Assembly: GCA_964017155.1 (NCBI GenBank)
Contig: OZ024865.1
Span: forward strand, 22,240,611 to 22,304,610
Source of the DNA: Oasisia sp. SBJ-2009
Taxonomy: Eukaryota > Annelida > Polychaeta > Sabellida > Siboglinidae
Direction: 5' to 3'
DNA: 64,000 bases
Shown one piece after another: positions 1 to 13,447 of the stretch. The notes under the pieces are model-generated. The model saw nothing but the letters and a program-made list of their open reading frames with translations, made no database searches and was not told where the DNA came from. The translations under genes and the position numbers were made by a program. How positions within the stretch are numbered: the first letter of the stretch is position 1; each line of letters opens with the position of its first letter.

Positions 1-2863
1 CTATACCTCCCACTCCACACCACCTCCCCACTGCACCCAACCTCCCCACTTCACCCAACCTCCCCACTCCACCCAACCTCCCCACTTCATCCAACCTCCC
101 CACTCCATCCTACCTCCCCACTTCACCCAACCTCCGCACTCCATCCAACCTCCGAACTCCACCCAACCTCCGCACTCCAACGAACTTCCGCACTCCACCC
201 AACCTCCGCACTCCATCCAACCTCCGCACTCCACCCAACCTCCGCACTCCAACGAACTTCCGCACTCCACCCAACCTCCGCACTCCACCCAACTTCCGCA
301 CTCCATCAAACCTCCCCACTCCAACGAACTTCCGCACTCCACCCAGCCCCCCCCCACTCCACCCAACTCCCCCACTGCCCCCAACCTCTCCACTGCACCC
401 AACCTCCCCATTCCTCCCAACCTCCCCGCTCCACCCAACCTCCCCACTTCACCCAACCTCCCCAATCCACCATACCTCCCCACTGCACCCAACCTCCGCA
501 CTCCACTATACTTCCCACTCAACACAACCTCCCCACTGCATCCAACCTCCCCACTTCACCCAACCTCCCCACTCCACCCAACCTCCCCACTTGACCCAAC
601 CTCCCCACTTCACCCAACCTCCCCAATCCACCAAACCTCCCCACTCCACCCAACCTCCGCACTCCACTATACCTCCCACTCCACACAACCTCCCCACTGC
701 ACCCAACCTCCCCACTTCACCCAACCTCCCCACTCCACCCAACCTCCCCACTTCACCCAACCTCCCCACTCCATCCTACCTCCCCACTTCACCCAACCTC
801 CGCACTCCATCCAACCTCCGAACTCCAAAGAACCTCCGCACTCCACCCAACTTCTGCACTCCACCCAACTTCAGGACTCCACCCAAATTCCGCAATACAC
901 CCATCCTCCGCACTCCACCCAACCTCCGCACTCCACCCAAATTCCGCACTCCACCCAACCACCCCACTCCACCCAACCTCCCCACTCCACCCAACCTCCC
1001 AACTCCACCCAGCCTCCCCACTCCACCCAACTTCCCCACTGCCCCCAACCTCTCCACTGCACCCAACCTCCCCACTCCTCCCAACCTCCCCACTCCACCC
1101 AACCTCCCCACTTCACCCAACCTCCCCAATCCACCAAACCTCCCCACTCCACCCAACCTCTGCACTCCACTATACCTCCCACTCCACACAACCTCCCCAC
1201 TGCACCCAACCTCCCCACTTCACCCAACCTCCCCACTCCACCCAACTTCCGCACTCCACTATACCTCCCAATCCACACAACCTCCCCACTGCACCCAACC
1301 TCCCCACTCCACACTACCTCCCCACTTCACCCAACCTCCCCACTCCAACCAACCTCCCCACTTCACCCAAGCTCCGCACTCCATCCCACCTCCGCACTCC
1401 ACCCAACCTCCGCACTCCAACGAACTTCCGCACTCCACCCAACCTCAGCACTCCACCCAACTTCCGCACTCCATCAAACCTCCCCACTCCACCGAACCTC
1501 CCCACTTCACCCAACCTCCCCAATCCACCAAACCTCCCCACTCCACCCAAACTCCGCACTCCACTATACCTCACACTCCTTCCAAACTCCCCACTGCACC
1601 CAACCTCCCCACTTCACCCAACCTCCTCACTCCATCCTACCTCCCCACTTCACCCAACCCCCGCACTCCACCCAACCTCCGCACTCCACCCAACGTCCGC
1701 ACTCCACCCAACTTCCGGACTCCACCCAAATTCCGCAATCCACCCAACCTCCGCACTCCATCCAACCTCCGCACTCCACCCAAGTTCCGCACTCCCCCCA
1801 ACCTCCCCACCCCACCCAACCTCCCCACTCCACCCAACCTCCCCACTCCACCCAGCCCCCCCCCCACTCCACCCAACTTCCCCACTGCCCACAACCTCTC
1901 CACAGCACCCAACCTCCCAACTCCTCCCAACCTCCCCGCTCCACCCAACCTCCCCACTTCACCCAACCTCCGCAATCCACCAAACCTCCCTACTGCACCT
2001 AACCTCCGCACTCCACTATACTTCCCACTCAATACAACCTCCCCACTGCATCCAACCTCCCCACTTCACCCAACCTCCCCACTCCACCCAACCTCCCCAC
2101 TTCACCCAACCTCCCCACTTCACCCAACCTCCCCAATCCACCAAATCTCCCCACTCCACCCAACCTCCGCACTCCACTATACCTCCCACTCCACACAACC
2201 TCCCCACTGCACCCAACCTCCCCACTTCACCCAACCTCCCCACTCCACCCAACCTCCCCACTTCACCTAACCTCCCCACTCCATCCTACCTCCCCACTTT
2301 ACCCAACCTCCGCACTCCATCCAACCTCCGAACTCCACCCAACCTCCGCACTCCAACGAACTTCCGCACTCCACCCAACCTCCGCACTCCACACAACTTC
2401 TGCACTCCACCCAACTTCTGGACTCCACCCAAATTCCGCAATCCACCCAACCTCCGCACTCCACCCAACCTCCGCACTCCACCCAAATTCCGCACTCCAC
2501 CCAACCTCCCCACTCCACCCAACCTCCCCACTGCACCCAACCTCCCAACTCCACCCAGCCTCCCCACTCCACCCAACTTCCCCACTGCCCCCAACCTCTC
2601 CACTGCACCCAACCTCCCCACTCCTCCCAACCTCCCCACTCCACCCAACCTCCCCACTTCACCCAACCTCCCCAATCCACCAAACCTCCCCACTCCACCC
2701 AACCTCCGCACTCCACTATACCTCCCACTCCACACAACCTCCCCACTGCACCCAACCTCCCCACTTCACTCAACTTCCCCACTCCACCCAACCTCCCCAC
2801 TTCACCCAACCTCCCCACTTCACCCAACCTCCCCACTCCACCCAACCTCCCCACTTCACCCAA
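1..2863. repeat. Left mosaic block of the array
   Basis: CTATA landmarks are at 1, 506, 667, 1170, 1259, 1564, 2016, 2177 and 2716. About 1-310 resembles 38,514-38,820, and its first bases recur near 54,340, 59,725 and 63,976, so it is an amplified block. About 1.2-3.4 kb matches 17.8-20.05 kb at an offset that steps from 16,591 to 16,627 to 16,646, differing by whole 18-bp multiples plus poly-C length. It contains two C-homopolymer loci (347-355, 9 C; 1856-1865, 10 C). Confidence 0.8.
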
Positions 2864-4880
2864 CCTCCCCACTCCATCCTACCTCCCCACTTCACCCAAC
2901 CTCCGCACTCCATCCAACCTCCGAACTCCAACGAACCTCCGCACTCCACCCAACTTCTGCACTCCACCCAACTTCAGGACTCCACCCAAATTCCGCAATC
3001 CACCCAACCTTCGCACTCCACCCAACCTCCGCACTCCACCCAAATTCAGCACTCCACCCAACCTCCCCACTCCACCCAACCTCCCCACTCCACCCAACCT
3101 CCCAACTCCACCCAGCCTCCCCACTCCACCCAACTTCCCCACTGCCCCCAACCTCTCCACTGCACCCAACCTCCCCACTCCTCCCAACCTCCCCACTCCA
3201 CCCAACCTCCCCACTTCACCCAACCTCCCCAATCCACCAAACCTCCCCACTCCACCCAACCTCCGCACTCCACTATACCTCCCACTCCACACAACCTCCC
3301 CACTGCACCCAACCTCCCCACTTCACCCAACCTCCCCACTCCATCCAACCTCCGAACTCCAAAGAACCTCCGCACTCCACCCAACTTCTGCACTCCACCC
3401 AACTTCAGGACTCCACCCAAATTCCGCAATCCACCCAACCTCCGCACTCCACCCAACCTCCGCACTCCACCCAAATTCCGCACTCCACCCAACCTCCCCA
3501 CTCCACCCAACCTCCCCACTGCACCCAACCTCCCAACTCCACCCAGCCTCCCCACTCCACCCAACTTCCCCACTGCCCCCAACCTCTCCACTGCACCCAA
3601 CCTCCCCACTCCTCCCAACCTCCCCACTCCACCCAACCTCCCCACTTCACCCAACCTCCCCAATCCACCAAACCTCCCCACTCCACCCAACCTCCGCACT
3701 CCACTATACCTCCCACTCCACACAACCTCCCCACTGCACCCAACCTCCCCACTTCACTCAACTTCCCCACTCCACCCAACCTCCCCACTTCACCCAACCT
3801 CCCCACTTCACCCAACCTCCCCACTCCACCCAACCTCCCCTCTTCACCCAACCTCCCCACTCCATCCTACCTCCCCACTTCACCCAACCTCCGCACTCCA
3901 TCCAACCTCCGAACTCCAACGAACCTCCGCACTCCACCCAACTTCTGCACTCCACCCAACTTCAGGACTCCACCCAAATTCCGCAATCCACCCAACCTTC
4001 GCACTCCACCCAACCTCCGCACTCCACCCAAATTCAGCACTCCACCCAACCTCCCCACTCCACCCAACCTCCCCACTCCACCCAACCTCCCAACTCCACC
4101 CAGCCTCCCCACTCCACCCAACTTCCCCACTGCCCCCAACCTCTCCACTGCACCCAACCTCCCCACTCCTCCCAACCTCCCCACTCCACCCAACCTCCCC
4201 ACTTCACCCAACCTCCCCAATCCACCAAACCTCCCCACTCCACCCAACCTCCGCACTCCACTATACCTCCCACTCCACACAACCTCCCCACTGCACCCAA
4301 CCTCCCCACTTCACCCAACCTCCCCACTCCATCCAACCTCCGAACTCCAAAGAACCTCCGCACTCCACCCAACTTCTGCACTCCACCCAACTTCAGGACT
4401 CCACCCAAATTCCGCAATCCACCCAACCTCCGCACTCCACCCAACCTCCGCACTCCACCCAAATTCCGCACTCCACCCAACCTCCCCACTCCACCCAACC
4501 TCCCCACTCCACCCAACCTCCCAACTCCACCCAGCCTCCCCACTCCACCCAACTTCCCCACTGCCCCCAACCTCTCCACTGCACCCAACCTCCCCACTCC
4601 TCCCAACCTCCCCACTCCACCCAACCTCCCCACTTCACCCAACCTCCCCAATCCACCAAACCTCCCCACTCCACCCAACCTCCGCACTCCACTATACCTC
4701 CCACTCCACACAACCTCCCCACTGCACCCAACCTCCCCACTTCACTCAACCTCCCCACTCCACCCAACCTCCCCACTTCACCCAACCTCCCCACTTCACC
4801 CAACCTCCCCACTCCACCCAACCTCCCCACTTCACCCAACCTCCCCACTCCATCCTACCTCCCCACTTCACCCAACCTCC
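2420..4880. repeat. 988-bp higher-order repeat, about 2.5 copies
   Basis: CTATA landmarks at 2716, 3273, 3704, 4261 and 4692 give alternating intervals 557, 431, 557, 431. That is 31 and 24 units of 18 bp, each minus one base, so the repeat is 55 units minus two bases. Copies run about 2420-3406, 3407-4394 and a partial 4395-4880. The first copy carries CTTCTGGAC where the next two carry CTTCAGGAC. The second copy has one CCTCTTC variant near 3838. The block recurs at about 10.28-12.27 kb inside the 7.4-kb duplicate. Confidence 0.88.
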
Positions 4881-5414
4881 GCACTCCACACTACCTCCCC
4901 ACTTCACCAAACCTCCCCACTCCAACCAACCTCCCCACTTCACCCAACCTCCGCACTCCATCCAACCGCCGCACTCCATCCAACCTCCGCACTCCAACGA
5001 ACTTCCGCACTCCACCCAACCTCCGCACTCCACCCAACTTCCGCACTCCATCAAACCTCCCCACTCCACCCAACCTCCCCACTTCACCCAACCTCCCCAA
5101 TCCACCAAACCTCCCCACTCTACCCAAACTCCGCACTCCACTATAACTCACACTCCTTCCAAACTCCCCACTGCACCCAACCTCCCCACTTCACCCAACC
5201 TCCTCACTCCATCCTACCTCCCCACTTCACCCAACCTCCGCACTCCATCCAACCTCCGAACTCCACCCAACCTCCGCACTCCACCCAACTTCCGCACTCC
5301 ACCCAACTTCCGGACTCCACCCAAATTCCGCAATCCACCCAACCTCCGCACTCCATCCAACCTCCGCACTCCACCCAAGTTCCGCACTCCCCCCAACCTC
5401 CCCACTCCACCCAA

Positions 5415-6058
5415 CCTCCCCAATCCACCAAACCTCCCCACTGCACCCAACCTCCGCACTCCACTATACTTCCCACTCAATACAACCTCCCCACTGCATC
5501 CAACCTCCCCACTTCACCCAACCTCCCCACTCCACCCAACCTCCCCACTTCACCCAACCTCCCCACTTCACCCAACCTCCCCAATCCACCAAACCTCCCC
5601 ACTCCACCCAACCTCCGCACTCCACTATACCTCCCACTCCACACAACCTCCCCACTGCACCCAACCTCCCCACTTCACCCAACCTCCCCACTCCACCCAA
5701 CCTCCCCACTTCACCTAACCTCCCCACTCCATCCTACCTCCCCAATCCACCAAACCTCCCCACTGCACCCAACCTCCGCACTCCACTATACTTCCCACTC
5801 AATACAACCTCCCCACTGCATCCAACCTCCCCACTTCACCCAACCTCCCCACTCCACCCAACCTCCCCACTTCACCCAACCTCCCCACTTCACCCAACCT
5901 CCCCAATCCACCAAACCTCCCCACTCCACCCAACCTCCGCACTCCACTATACCTCCCACTCCACACAACCTCCCCACTGCACCCAACCTCCCCACTTCAC
6001 CCAACCTCCCCACTCCACCCAACCTCCCCACTTCACCTAACCTCCCCACTCCATCCTA
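5415..6058. repeat. 322-bp tandem duplication (two copies)
   Basis: Copies are 5415-5736 and 5737-6058; 322 is 18 units minus two bases, because each copy contains two CTATA plus 17-mer pairs. All frames of the two copies translate identically, implying near identity. The related segment at 24.3-26.4 kb has a single copy. Confidence 0.88.
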
Positions 6059-7550
6059 CCTCCCCACTTTACCCAACCTCCGCACTCCATCCAACCTCCG
6101 AACTCCACCCAACCTCCGCATTCCAACGAACTTCCGCACTCCACCGAACCTCCGCACTCCACCCAACTTCTGCACTCCACCCAACTTCTGGACTCCACCC
6201 AAATTCCGCAATCCACCCAACCTCCGCACTCCACCCAACCTCCGCACTCCACCCAACCTCCGCACTCCACCCAAATTCCGCACTCCACCCAACCTCCCCA
6301 CTCCACCCAACCTCCCCACTGCACCCAACCTCCCAACTCCACCCAGCCTCCCCACTCCACCCAACTTCCCCACTGCCCCCAACCTCTCCACTGCACCCAA
6401 CCTCCCCACTCCTCCCAACCTCCCCACTCCACCCAACCTCCCCACTTCACCCAACCTCCCCAATCCACCAAACCTCCCCACTCCACCCAACCTCCGCACT
6501 CCACTATACCTCCCACTCCACACAACCTCCCCACTGCACCCAACCTCCCCACTTCACTCAACCTCTCCACTCCACCCAACCTCCCCACTTCACCCAACCT
6601 CCCCACTTCACCCAACCTCCCCACTCCACCCAACCTCCCCACTTCACCCAACCTCCCCACTCCATCCTACCTCCCCACTTCACCCAACCTCCGCACTCCA
6701 CACTACCTCCCCACTTGACCCAACCTCCCCACTCCAACCAACCTCCCCACTTCACCCAATCTCCGCACTCCATCCAACCTCCGCACTCCACCCAACCTCC
6801 GCACTCCAACGAACTTCCGCACTCCACCCAACCTCCGCACTCCACCCAACTTCCGCACTCCATCAAACCTCCCCACTCCACCCAACCTCCCCACTTCACC
6901 CAACCTCCCCAATCCACCAAACCTCCCCACTCCACCCAAACTCCGCACTCCACTATACCTCACACTCCTTCCAAACTCCCCACTGCACCCAACCTCCCCA
7001 CTTCACCCAACCTCCTCACTCCATCCTACCTCCCCACTTCACCCAACCTCCGCACTCCATCCAACCTCCGAACTCCACCCAACCTCCGCACTCCACCCAA
7101 CTTCCGCAATCCACCCAACCTCCGCACTCCATCCAACCTCCGCACTCCACCCAAGTTCCGCACTCCCCCCAACCTCCCCACTCCACCCAACCTCCCCACT
7201 CCACCCAACCTCCCCACTCCACCCAGCCCCCCCCCCCCCACTCCACCCAACTTCCCCACTGCCCCCAACCTCTCCACTGCACCCAACCTCCCCACTCCTC
7301 CCAACCTCCCCGCTCCACCCAACCTCCCCACTTCACCCAACCTCCCCAATCCACCAAACCTCCCCACTGCACCCAACCTCCGCACTCCACTATACTTCCC
7401 ACTCCACACAACCTCCCCACTGCATCCAACCTCCCCACTTCACCCAACCTCCCCACTCCACCCAACCTCCCCACTTCACCCAACCTCCCCACTTCACCCA
7501 ACCTCCCCAATCCACCAAACCTCCCCACTCCACCCAACCTCCGCACTCCA

Positions 7551-9434
7551 CTATACCTCCCACTCCACACAACCTCCCCACTGCACCCAACCTCCCCACT
7601 TCACCCAACCTCCCCACTCCACCCAACCTCCCCACTTCACCTAACCTCCCCACTCCATCCTACCTCCCCACTTCACCCAACCTCCGCACTCCATCCAACC
7701 TCCGAACTCCACCCAACCTCCGCACTCCAACGATCTTCCGCACTCCACCCAACCTCCGCACTCCACCCAACTTCTGCACTCCACCCAACTTCTGGACTCC
7801 ACCCAAATTCCGCAATCCACCCAACCTCCGCACTCCACCCAACCTCCGCACTCCACCCAAATTCCGCACTCCACCCAACCTCCCCACTCCACCCAACCTC
7901 CCCACTGCACCCAACCTCCCTACTCCACCCAGCCTCCCCACTCCACCCAACTTTCCCACTGCCCCCAACCTCCCCACTGCACCCAACCTCCGCACTCCAC
8001 TATACGTCCCACTCAACACAACCTCCACACTGCATCCAACCTCCCCACTCCTCCCAACCTCCCCACTCCACCCTACCTTCCCACTTCACCCAACCTCCCC
8101 AATCCACCAAACCTCCCCACTCCACCCAACCTCCGCACTCCACTATACCTCCCACTCCACACAACCTCCCCACTGCACCCAACCTCCCCACTTCACTAAA
8201 ACCTCCCCACTCCACCCAACCTCCCCACTTCACCCAACCTCCCCACTTCACCCAACCTACCCAATCCACCCAACCTCCCCACTCCACCCAACCTCCCCAC
8301 TCCACTATTCCTGCACACTTCACCCTACCTACCCACTCCACCCAATATCTGCAATCAATCCAACTTCCGCACTACACCCAAATTCCGCACTCCATCCAAC
8401 CTCCCCACTCCACCCAACCTCCCAACTGCACCCAACCTCCCCACTCCACCCAAGTTCCGCACTCCCCCCAACCTCCCCACTCCACCCAACCTCCCCAATC
8501 CACCAAACCTCCCCACTGCACCCAACCTCCGCACTCCACTATACTTCCCACTCAATACAACCTCCCCACTGCATCCAACCTCCCCACTTCACCCAACCTC
8601 CCCACTCCACCCAACCTCCCCACTTCACCTAACCTCCCCACTCCATCCTACCTCCCCACTTCACCCAACCTCCGCACTCCATCCAACCTCCGAACTCCAC
8701 CCAACCTCCGCACTCCAACGATCTTCCGCACTCCACCCAACCTCCGCACTCCACCCAACTTCTGCACTCCACCCAACTTCTGGACTCCACCCAAATTCCG
8801 CAATCCACCCAACCTCCGCACTCCACCCAACCTCCGCACTCCACCCAAATTCCGCACTCCACCCAACCTCCCCACTCCACCCAACCTCCCCACTGCACCC
8901 AACCTCCCTACTCCACCCAGCCTCCCCACTCCACCCAACTTTCCCACTGCCCCCAACCTCCCCACTGCACCCAACCTCCGCACTCCACTATACTTCCCAC
9001 TCAACACAACCTCCCCACTGCATCCAACCTCCCCACTCCTCCCAACCTCCCCACTCCACCCTACCTCCCCACTTCACCCAACCTCCCCAATCCACCAAAC
9101 CTCCCCACTCCACCCAACCTCCGCACTCCACTATACCTCCCATTCCACACAACCTCCCCACTGCACCCAACCTCCCCACTTCACTCAACCTCCCCACTCC
9201 ACCCAACCTCCCCACTTCACCCAACCTCCCCACTTCACCCAACCTCCCCAATCCACCCAACCTCCCCACTCCACCCAACCTCCCCACTCCACTATTCCTG
9301 CACACTTCACCCTACCTACCCACTCCACCCAATATCTGCAATCAATCCAACTTCCGCACTACACCCAAATTCCGCACTCCATCCAACCTCCCCACTCCAC
9401 CCAACCTCCCAACTGCACCCAACCTCCCCACTTC
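7551..9434. repeat. Second, distinct 987/988-bp higher-order repeat
   Basis: Landmarks repeat at 988 bp (CTATA 8000 and 8988, 8143 and 9131; AACGATC variant near 7730 and 8717) and at 987 bp (CTATTCCTGC 8305 and 9292). The one-base difference is explained by an extra A in the CACTAAAACC unit near 8192, absent from the second copy. The internal CTATA spacing (143, 396, 449) differs from the 557/431 pattern at 2.4-4.9 kb, yet the total is again 55 monomers. The duplicate sits at about 14.94-16.82 kb. Confidence 0.82.
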
Positions 9435-12400
9435 ACCCAACTTCCGCACTCCACCCAACTTCCGGACTCCACCCAAATTCCGCAATCCACCCAACCTCCG
9501 CACTCCATCCAACCTCCGCACTCCACCCAAGTTCCGCACTCCCCCCAACCTCCCCACTCCACCCAACCTCCCCACTCCACCCAACCTCCCCACTCCACCC
9601 AGCCCCCCCCCCCACTCCACCCAACTTCCCCACTGCCCCCAACCTCTCCACTGCACCCAACCTCCCCACTCCTCCCAACCTCCCCGCTCCACCCAACCTC
9701 CCCACTTCACCCAACCTCCCCAATCCACCAAACCTCCCCACTGCACCCAACCTCCGCACTCCACTATACTTCCCACTCAACACAACCTCCCCACTGCATC
9801 CAACCTCCCCACTTCACCCAACCTCCCCACTCCACCCAACCTCCCCACTTCACCCAACCTCCCCACTTCACCCAACCTCCCCAATCCACCAAACCTCCCC
9901 ACTCCACCCAACCTCCGCACTCCACTATACTTCCCACTCAACACAACCTCCCCACTGCATCCAACCTCCCCACTTCCCCTAACCTCCCCACTCCATCCTA
10001 CCTCCCCACTTCACCCAACCTCCGCACTCCATCCAACCTCCGAACTCCACCCAACCTCCGCACTCCAACGAACTTCCGCACTCCACCCAACCTCCGCACT
10101 CCACCCAACTTCTGCACTCCACCCAACTTCTGGACTCCACCCAAATTCCGCACTCCACCCAACCTCCCCACTCCACCCAACCTCCCCACTCCACCCAACC
10201 TCCCAACTCCACCCAGCCTCCCCACTCCACCCAACTTCCCCACTGCCCCCAACCTCTCCACTGCACCCAACCTCCCCACTCCATCCTACCTCCCCACTTC
10301 ACCCAACCTCCGCACTCCATCCAACCTCCGAACTCCAACGAACCTCCGCACTCCACCCAACTTCTGCACTCCACCCAACTTCAGGACTCCACCCAAATTC
10401 CGCAATCCACCCAACCTTCGCACTCCACCCAACCTCCGCACTCCACCCAAATTCAGCACTCCACCCAACCTCCCCACTCCACCCAACCTCCCCACTCCAC
10501 CCAACCTCCCAACTCCACCCAGCCTCCCCACTCCACCCAACTTCCCCACTGCCCCCAACCTCTCCACTGCACCCAACCTCCCCACTCCTCCCAACCTCCC
10601 CACTCCACCCAACCTCCCCACTTCACCCAACCTCCCCAATCCACCAAACCTCCCCACTCCACCCAACCTCCGCACTCCACTATACCTCCCACTCCACACA
10701 ACCTCCCCACTGCACCCAACCTCCCCACTTCACCCAACCTCCCCACTCCATTCAACCTCCGAACTCCAAAGAACCTCCGCACTCCACCCAACTTCTGCAC
10801 TCCACCCAACTTCAGGACTCCACCCAAATTCCGCAATCCACCCAACCTCCGCACTCCACCCAACCTCCGCACTCCACCCAAATTCCGCACTCCACCCAAC
10901 CTCCCCACTCCACCCAACCTCCCCACTGCACCCAACCTCCCAACTCCACCCAGCCTCCCCACTCCACCCAACTTCCCCACTGCCCCCAACCTCTCCACTG
11001 CACCCAACCTCCCCACTCCTCCCAACCTCCCCACTCCACCCAACCTCCCCACTTCACCCAACCTCCCCAATCCACCAAACCTCCCCACTCCACCCAACCT
11101 CCGCACTCCACTATACCTCCCACTCCACACAACCTCCCCACTGCACCCAACCTCCCCACTTCACTCAACTTCCCCACTCCACCCAACCTCCCCACTTCAC
11201 CCAACCTCCCCACTTCACCCAACCTCCCCACTCCACCCAACCTCCCCTCTTCACCCAACCTCCCCACTCCATCCTACCTCCCCACTTCACCCAACCTCCG
11301 CACTCCATCCAACCTCCGAACTCCAACGAACCTCCGCACTCCACCCAACTTCTGCACTCCACCCAACTTCAGGACTCCACCCAAATTCCGCAATCCACCC
11401 AACCTTCGCACTCCACCCAACCTCCGCACTCCACCCAAATTCAGCACTCCACCCAACCTCCCCACTCCACCCAACCTCCCCACTCCACCCAACCTCCCAA
11501 CTCCACCCAGCCTCCCCACTCCACCCAACTTCCCCACTGCACCCAACCTCCCCACTCCTCCCAACCTCCCCACTCCACCCAACCTCCCCACTTCACCCAA
11601 CCTCCCCAATCCACCAAACCTCCCCACTCCACCCAACCTCCGCACTCCACTATACCTCCCACTCCACACAACCTCCCCACTGCACCCAACCTCCCCACTT
11701 CACCCAACCTCCCCACTCCATCCAACCTCCGAACTCCAAAGAACCTCCGCACTCCACCCAACTTCTGCACTCCACCCAACTTCAGGACTCCACCCAAATT
11801 CCGCAATCCACCCAACCTCCGCACTCCACCCAACCTCCGCACTCCACCCAAATTCCGCACTCCACCCAACCTCCCCACTCCACCCAACCTCCCCACTCCA
11901 CCCAACCTCCCAACTCCACCCAGCCTCCCCACTCCACCCAACTTCCCCACTGCCCCCAACCTCTCCACTGCACCCAACCTCCCCACTCCTCCCAACCTCC
12001 CCACTCCACCCAACCTCCCCACTTCACCCAACCTCCCCAATCCACCAAACCTCCCCACTCCACCCAACCTCCGCACTCCACTATACCTCCCACTCCACAC
12101 AACCTCCCCACTGCACCCAACCTCCCCACTTCACTCAACCTCCCCACTCCACCCAACCTCCCCACTTCACCCAACCTCCCCACTTCACCCAACCTCCCCA
12201 CTCCACCCAACCTCCCCACTTCACCCAACCTCCCCACTCCATCCTACCTCCCCACTTCACCCAACCTCCGCACTCCACACTACCTCCCCACTTCACCAAA
12301 CCTCCCCACTCCAACCAACCTCCCCACTTCACCCAACCTCCGCACTCCATCCAACCGCCGCACTCCATCCAACCTCCGCACTCCAACGAACTTCCGCACT

Positions 12401-12803
12401 CCACCCAACCTCCGCACTCCACCCAACTTCCGCACTCCATCAAACCTCCCCACTCCACCCAACCTCCCCACTTCACCCAACCTCCCCAATCCACCAAACC
12501 TCCCCACTCTACCCAAACTCCGCACTCCACTATAACTCACACTCCTTCCAAACTCCCCACTGCACCCAACCTCCCCACTTCACCCAACCTCCTCACTCCA
12601 TCCTACCTCCCCACTTCACCCAACCTCCGCACTCCATCCAACCTCCGAACTCCACCCAACCTCCGCACTCCACCCAACTTCCGCACTCCACCCAACTTCC
12701 GGACTCCACCCAAATTCCGCAATCCACCCAACCTCCGCACTCCATCCAACCTCCGCACTCCACCCAAGTTCCGCACTCCCCCCAACCTCCCCACTCCACC
12801 CAA

Positions 12804-13447
12804 CCTCCCCAATCCACCAAACCTCCCCACTGCACCCAACCTCCGCACTCCACTATACTTCCCACTCAATACAACCTCCCCACTGCATCCAACCTCCCCA
12901 CTTCACCCAACCTCCCCACTCCACCCAACCTCCCCACTTCACCCAACCTCCCCACTTCACCCAACCTCCCCAATCCACCAAACCTCCCCACTCCACCCAA
13001 CCTCCGCACTCCACTATACCTCCCACTCCACACAACCTCCCCACTGCACCCAACCTCCCCACTTCACCCAACCTCCCCACTCCACCCAACCTCCCCACTT
13101 CACCTAACCTCCCCACTCCATCCTACCTCCCCAATCCACCAAACCTCCCCACTGCACCCAACCTCCGCACTCCACTATACTTCCCACTCAATACAACCTC
13201 CCCACTGCATCCAACCTCCCCACTTCACCCAACCTCCCCACTCCACCCAACCTCCCCACTTCACCCAACCTCCCCACTTCACCCAACCTCCCCAATCCAC
13301 CAAACCTCCCCACTCCACCCAACCTCCGCACTCCACTATACCTCCCACTCCACACAACCTCCCCACTGCACCCAACCTCCCCACTTCACCCAACCTCCCC
13401 ACTCCACCCAACCTCCCCACTTCACCTAACCTCCCCACTCCATCCTA
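12804..13447. repeat. 322-bp tandem duplication in the second 7.4-kb copy
   Basis: This is the equivalent of 5415-6058 at offset 7,389, with copies 12,804-13,125 and 13,126-13,447. Its presence in both 7.4-kb copies shows the 322-bp event came before the 7.4-kb event. Confidence 0.87.

Larger units (their letters stand above)
2864..10270. repeat. 7.4-kb tandem segmental duplication, copy 1 (7,407 bp)
   Basis: The unit starting with the CATCCTA monomer at 2864 restarts at 10,271, so copy 2 begins exactly where copy 1 ends. Landmarks keep offset 7,407 at the left, then 7,389, 7,385 and 7,387. The steps are explained by one missing 18-mer near 11,540, a poly-C change 13 to 9 (7227 versus 14,616), and 11 to 13 (9603 versus 16,988). 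Only a handful of substitutions were noticed. The copy contains the 988-bp repeat, a 322-bp duplication and two CTATTCCTGC loci. Boundaries are ambiguous within one monomer. Confidence 0.9.

Noticed and set aside
506..530. CTATAC motifs as TATA boxes or promoters
   Set aside because: They are a fixed monomer variant repeated across the array, with no other promoter element and no gene downstream.
9971..9990. Telomere-like CCCTAAC within CCCCTAACCTCC (also near 17,361, 23,565 and 27,383)
   Set aside because: These are single hexamers made by one or two substitutions in a monomer and never tandem, so they are not interstitial telomere repeats.
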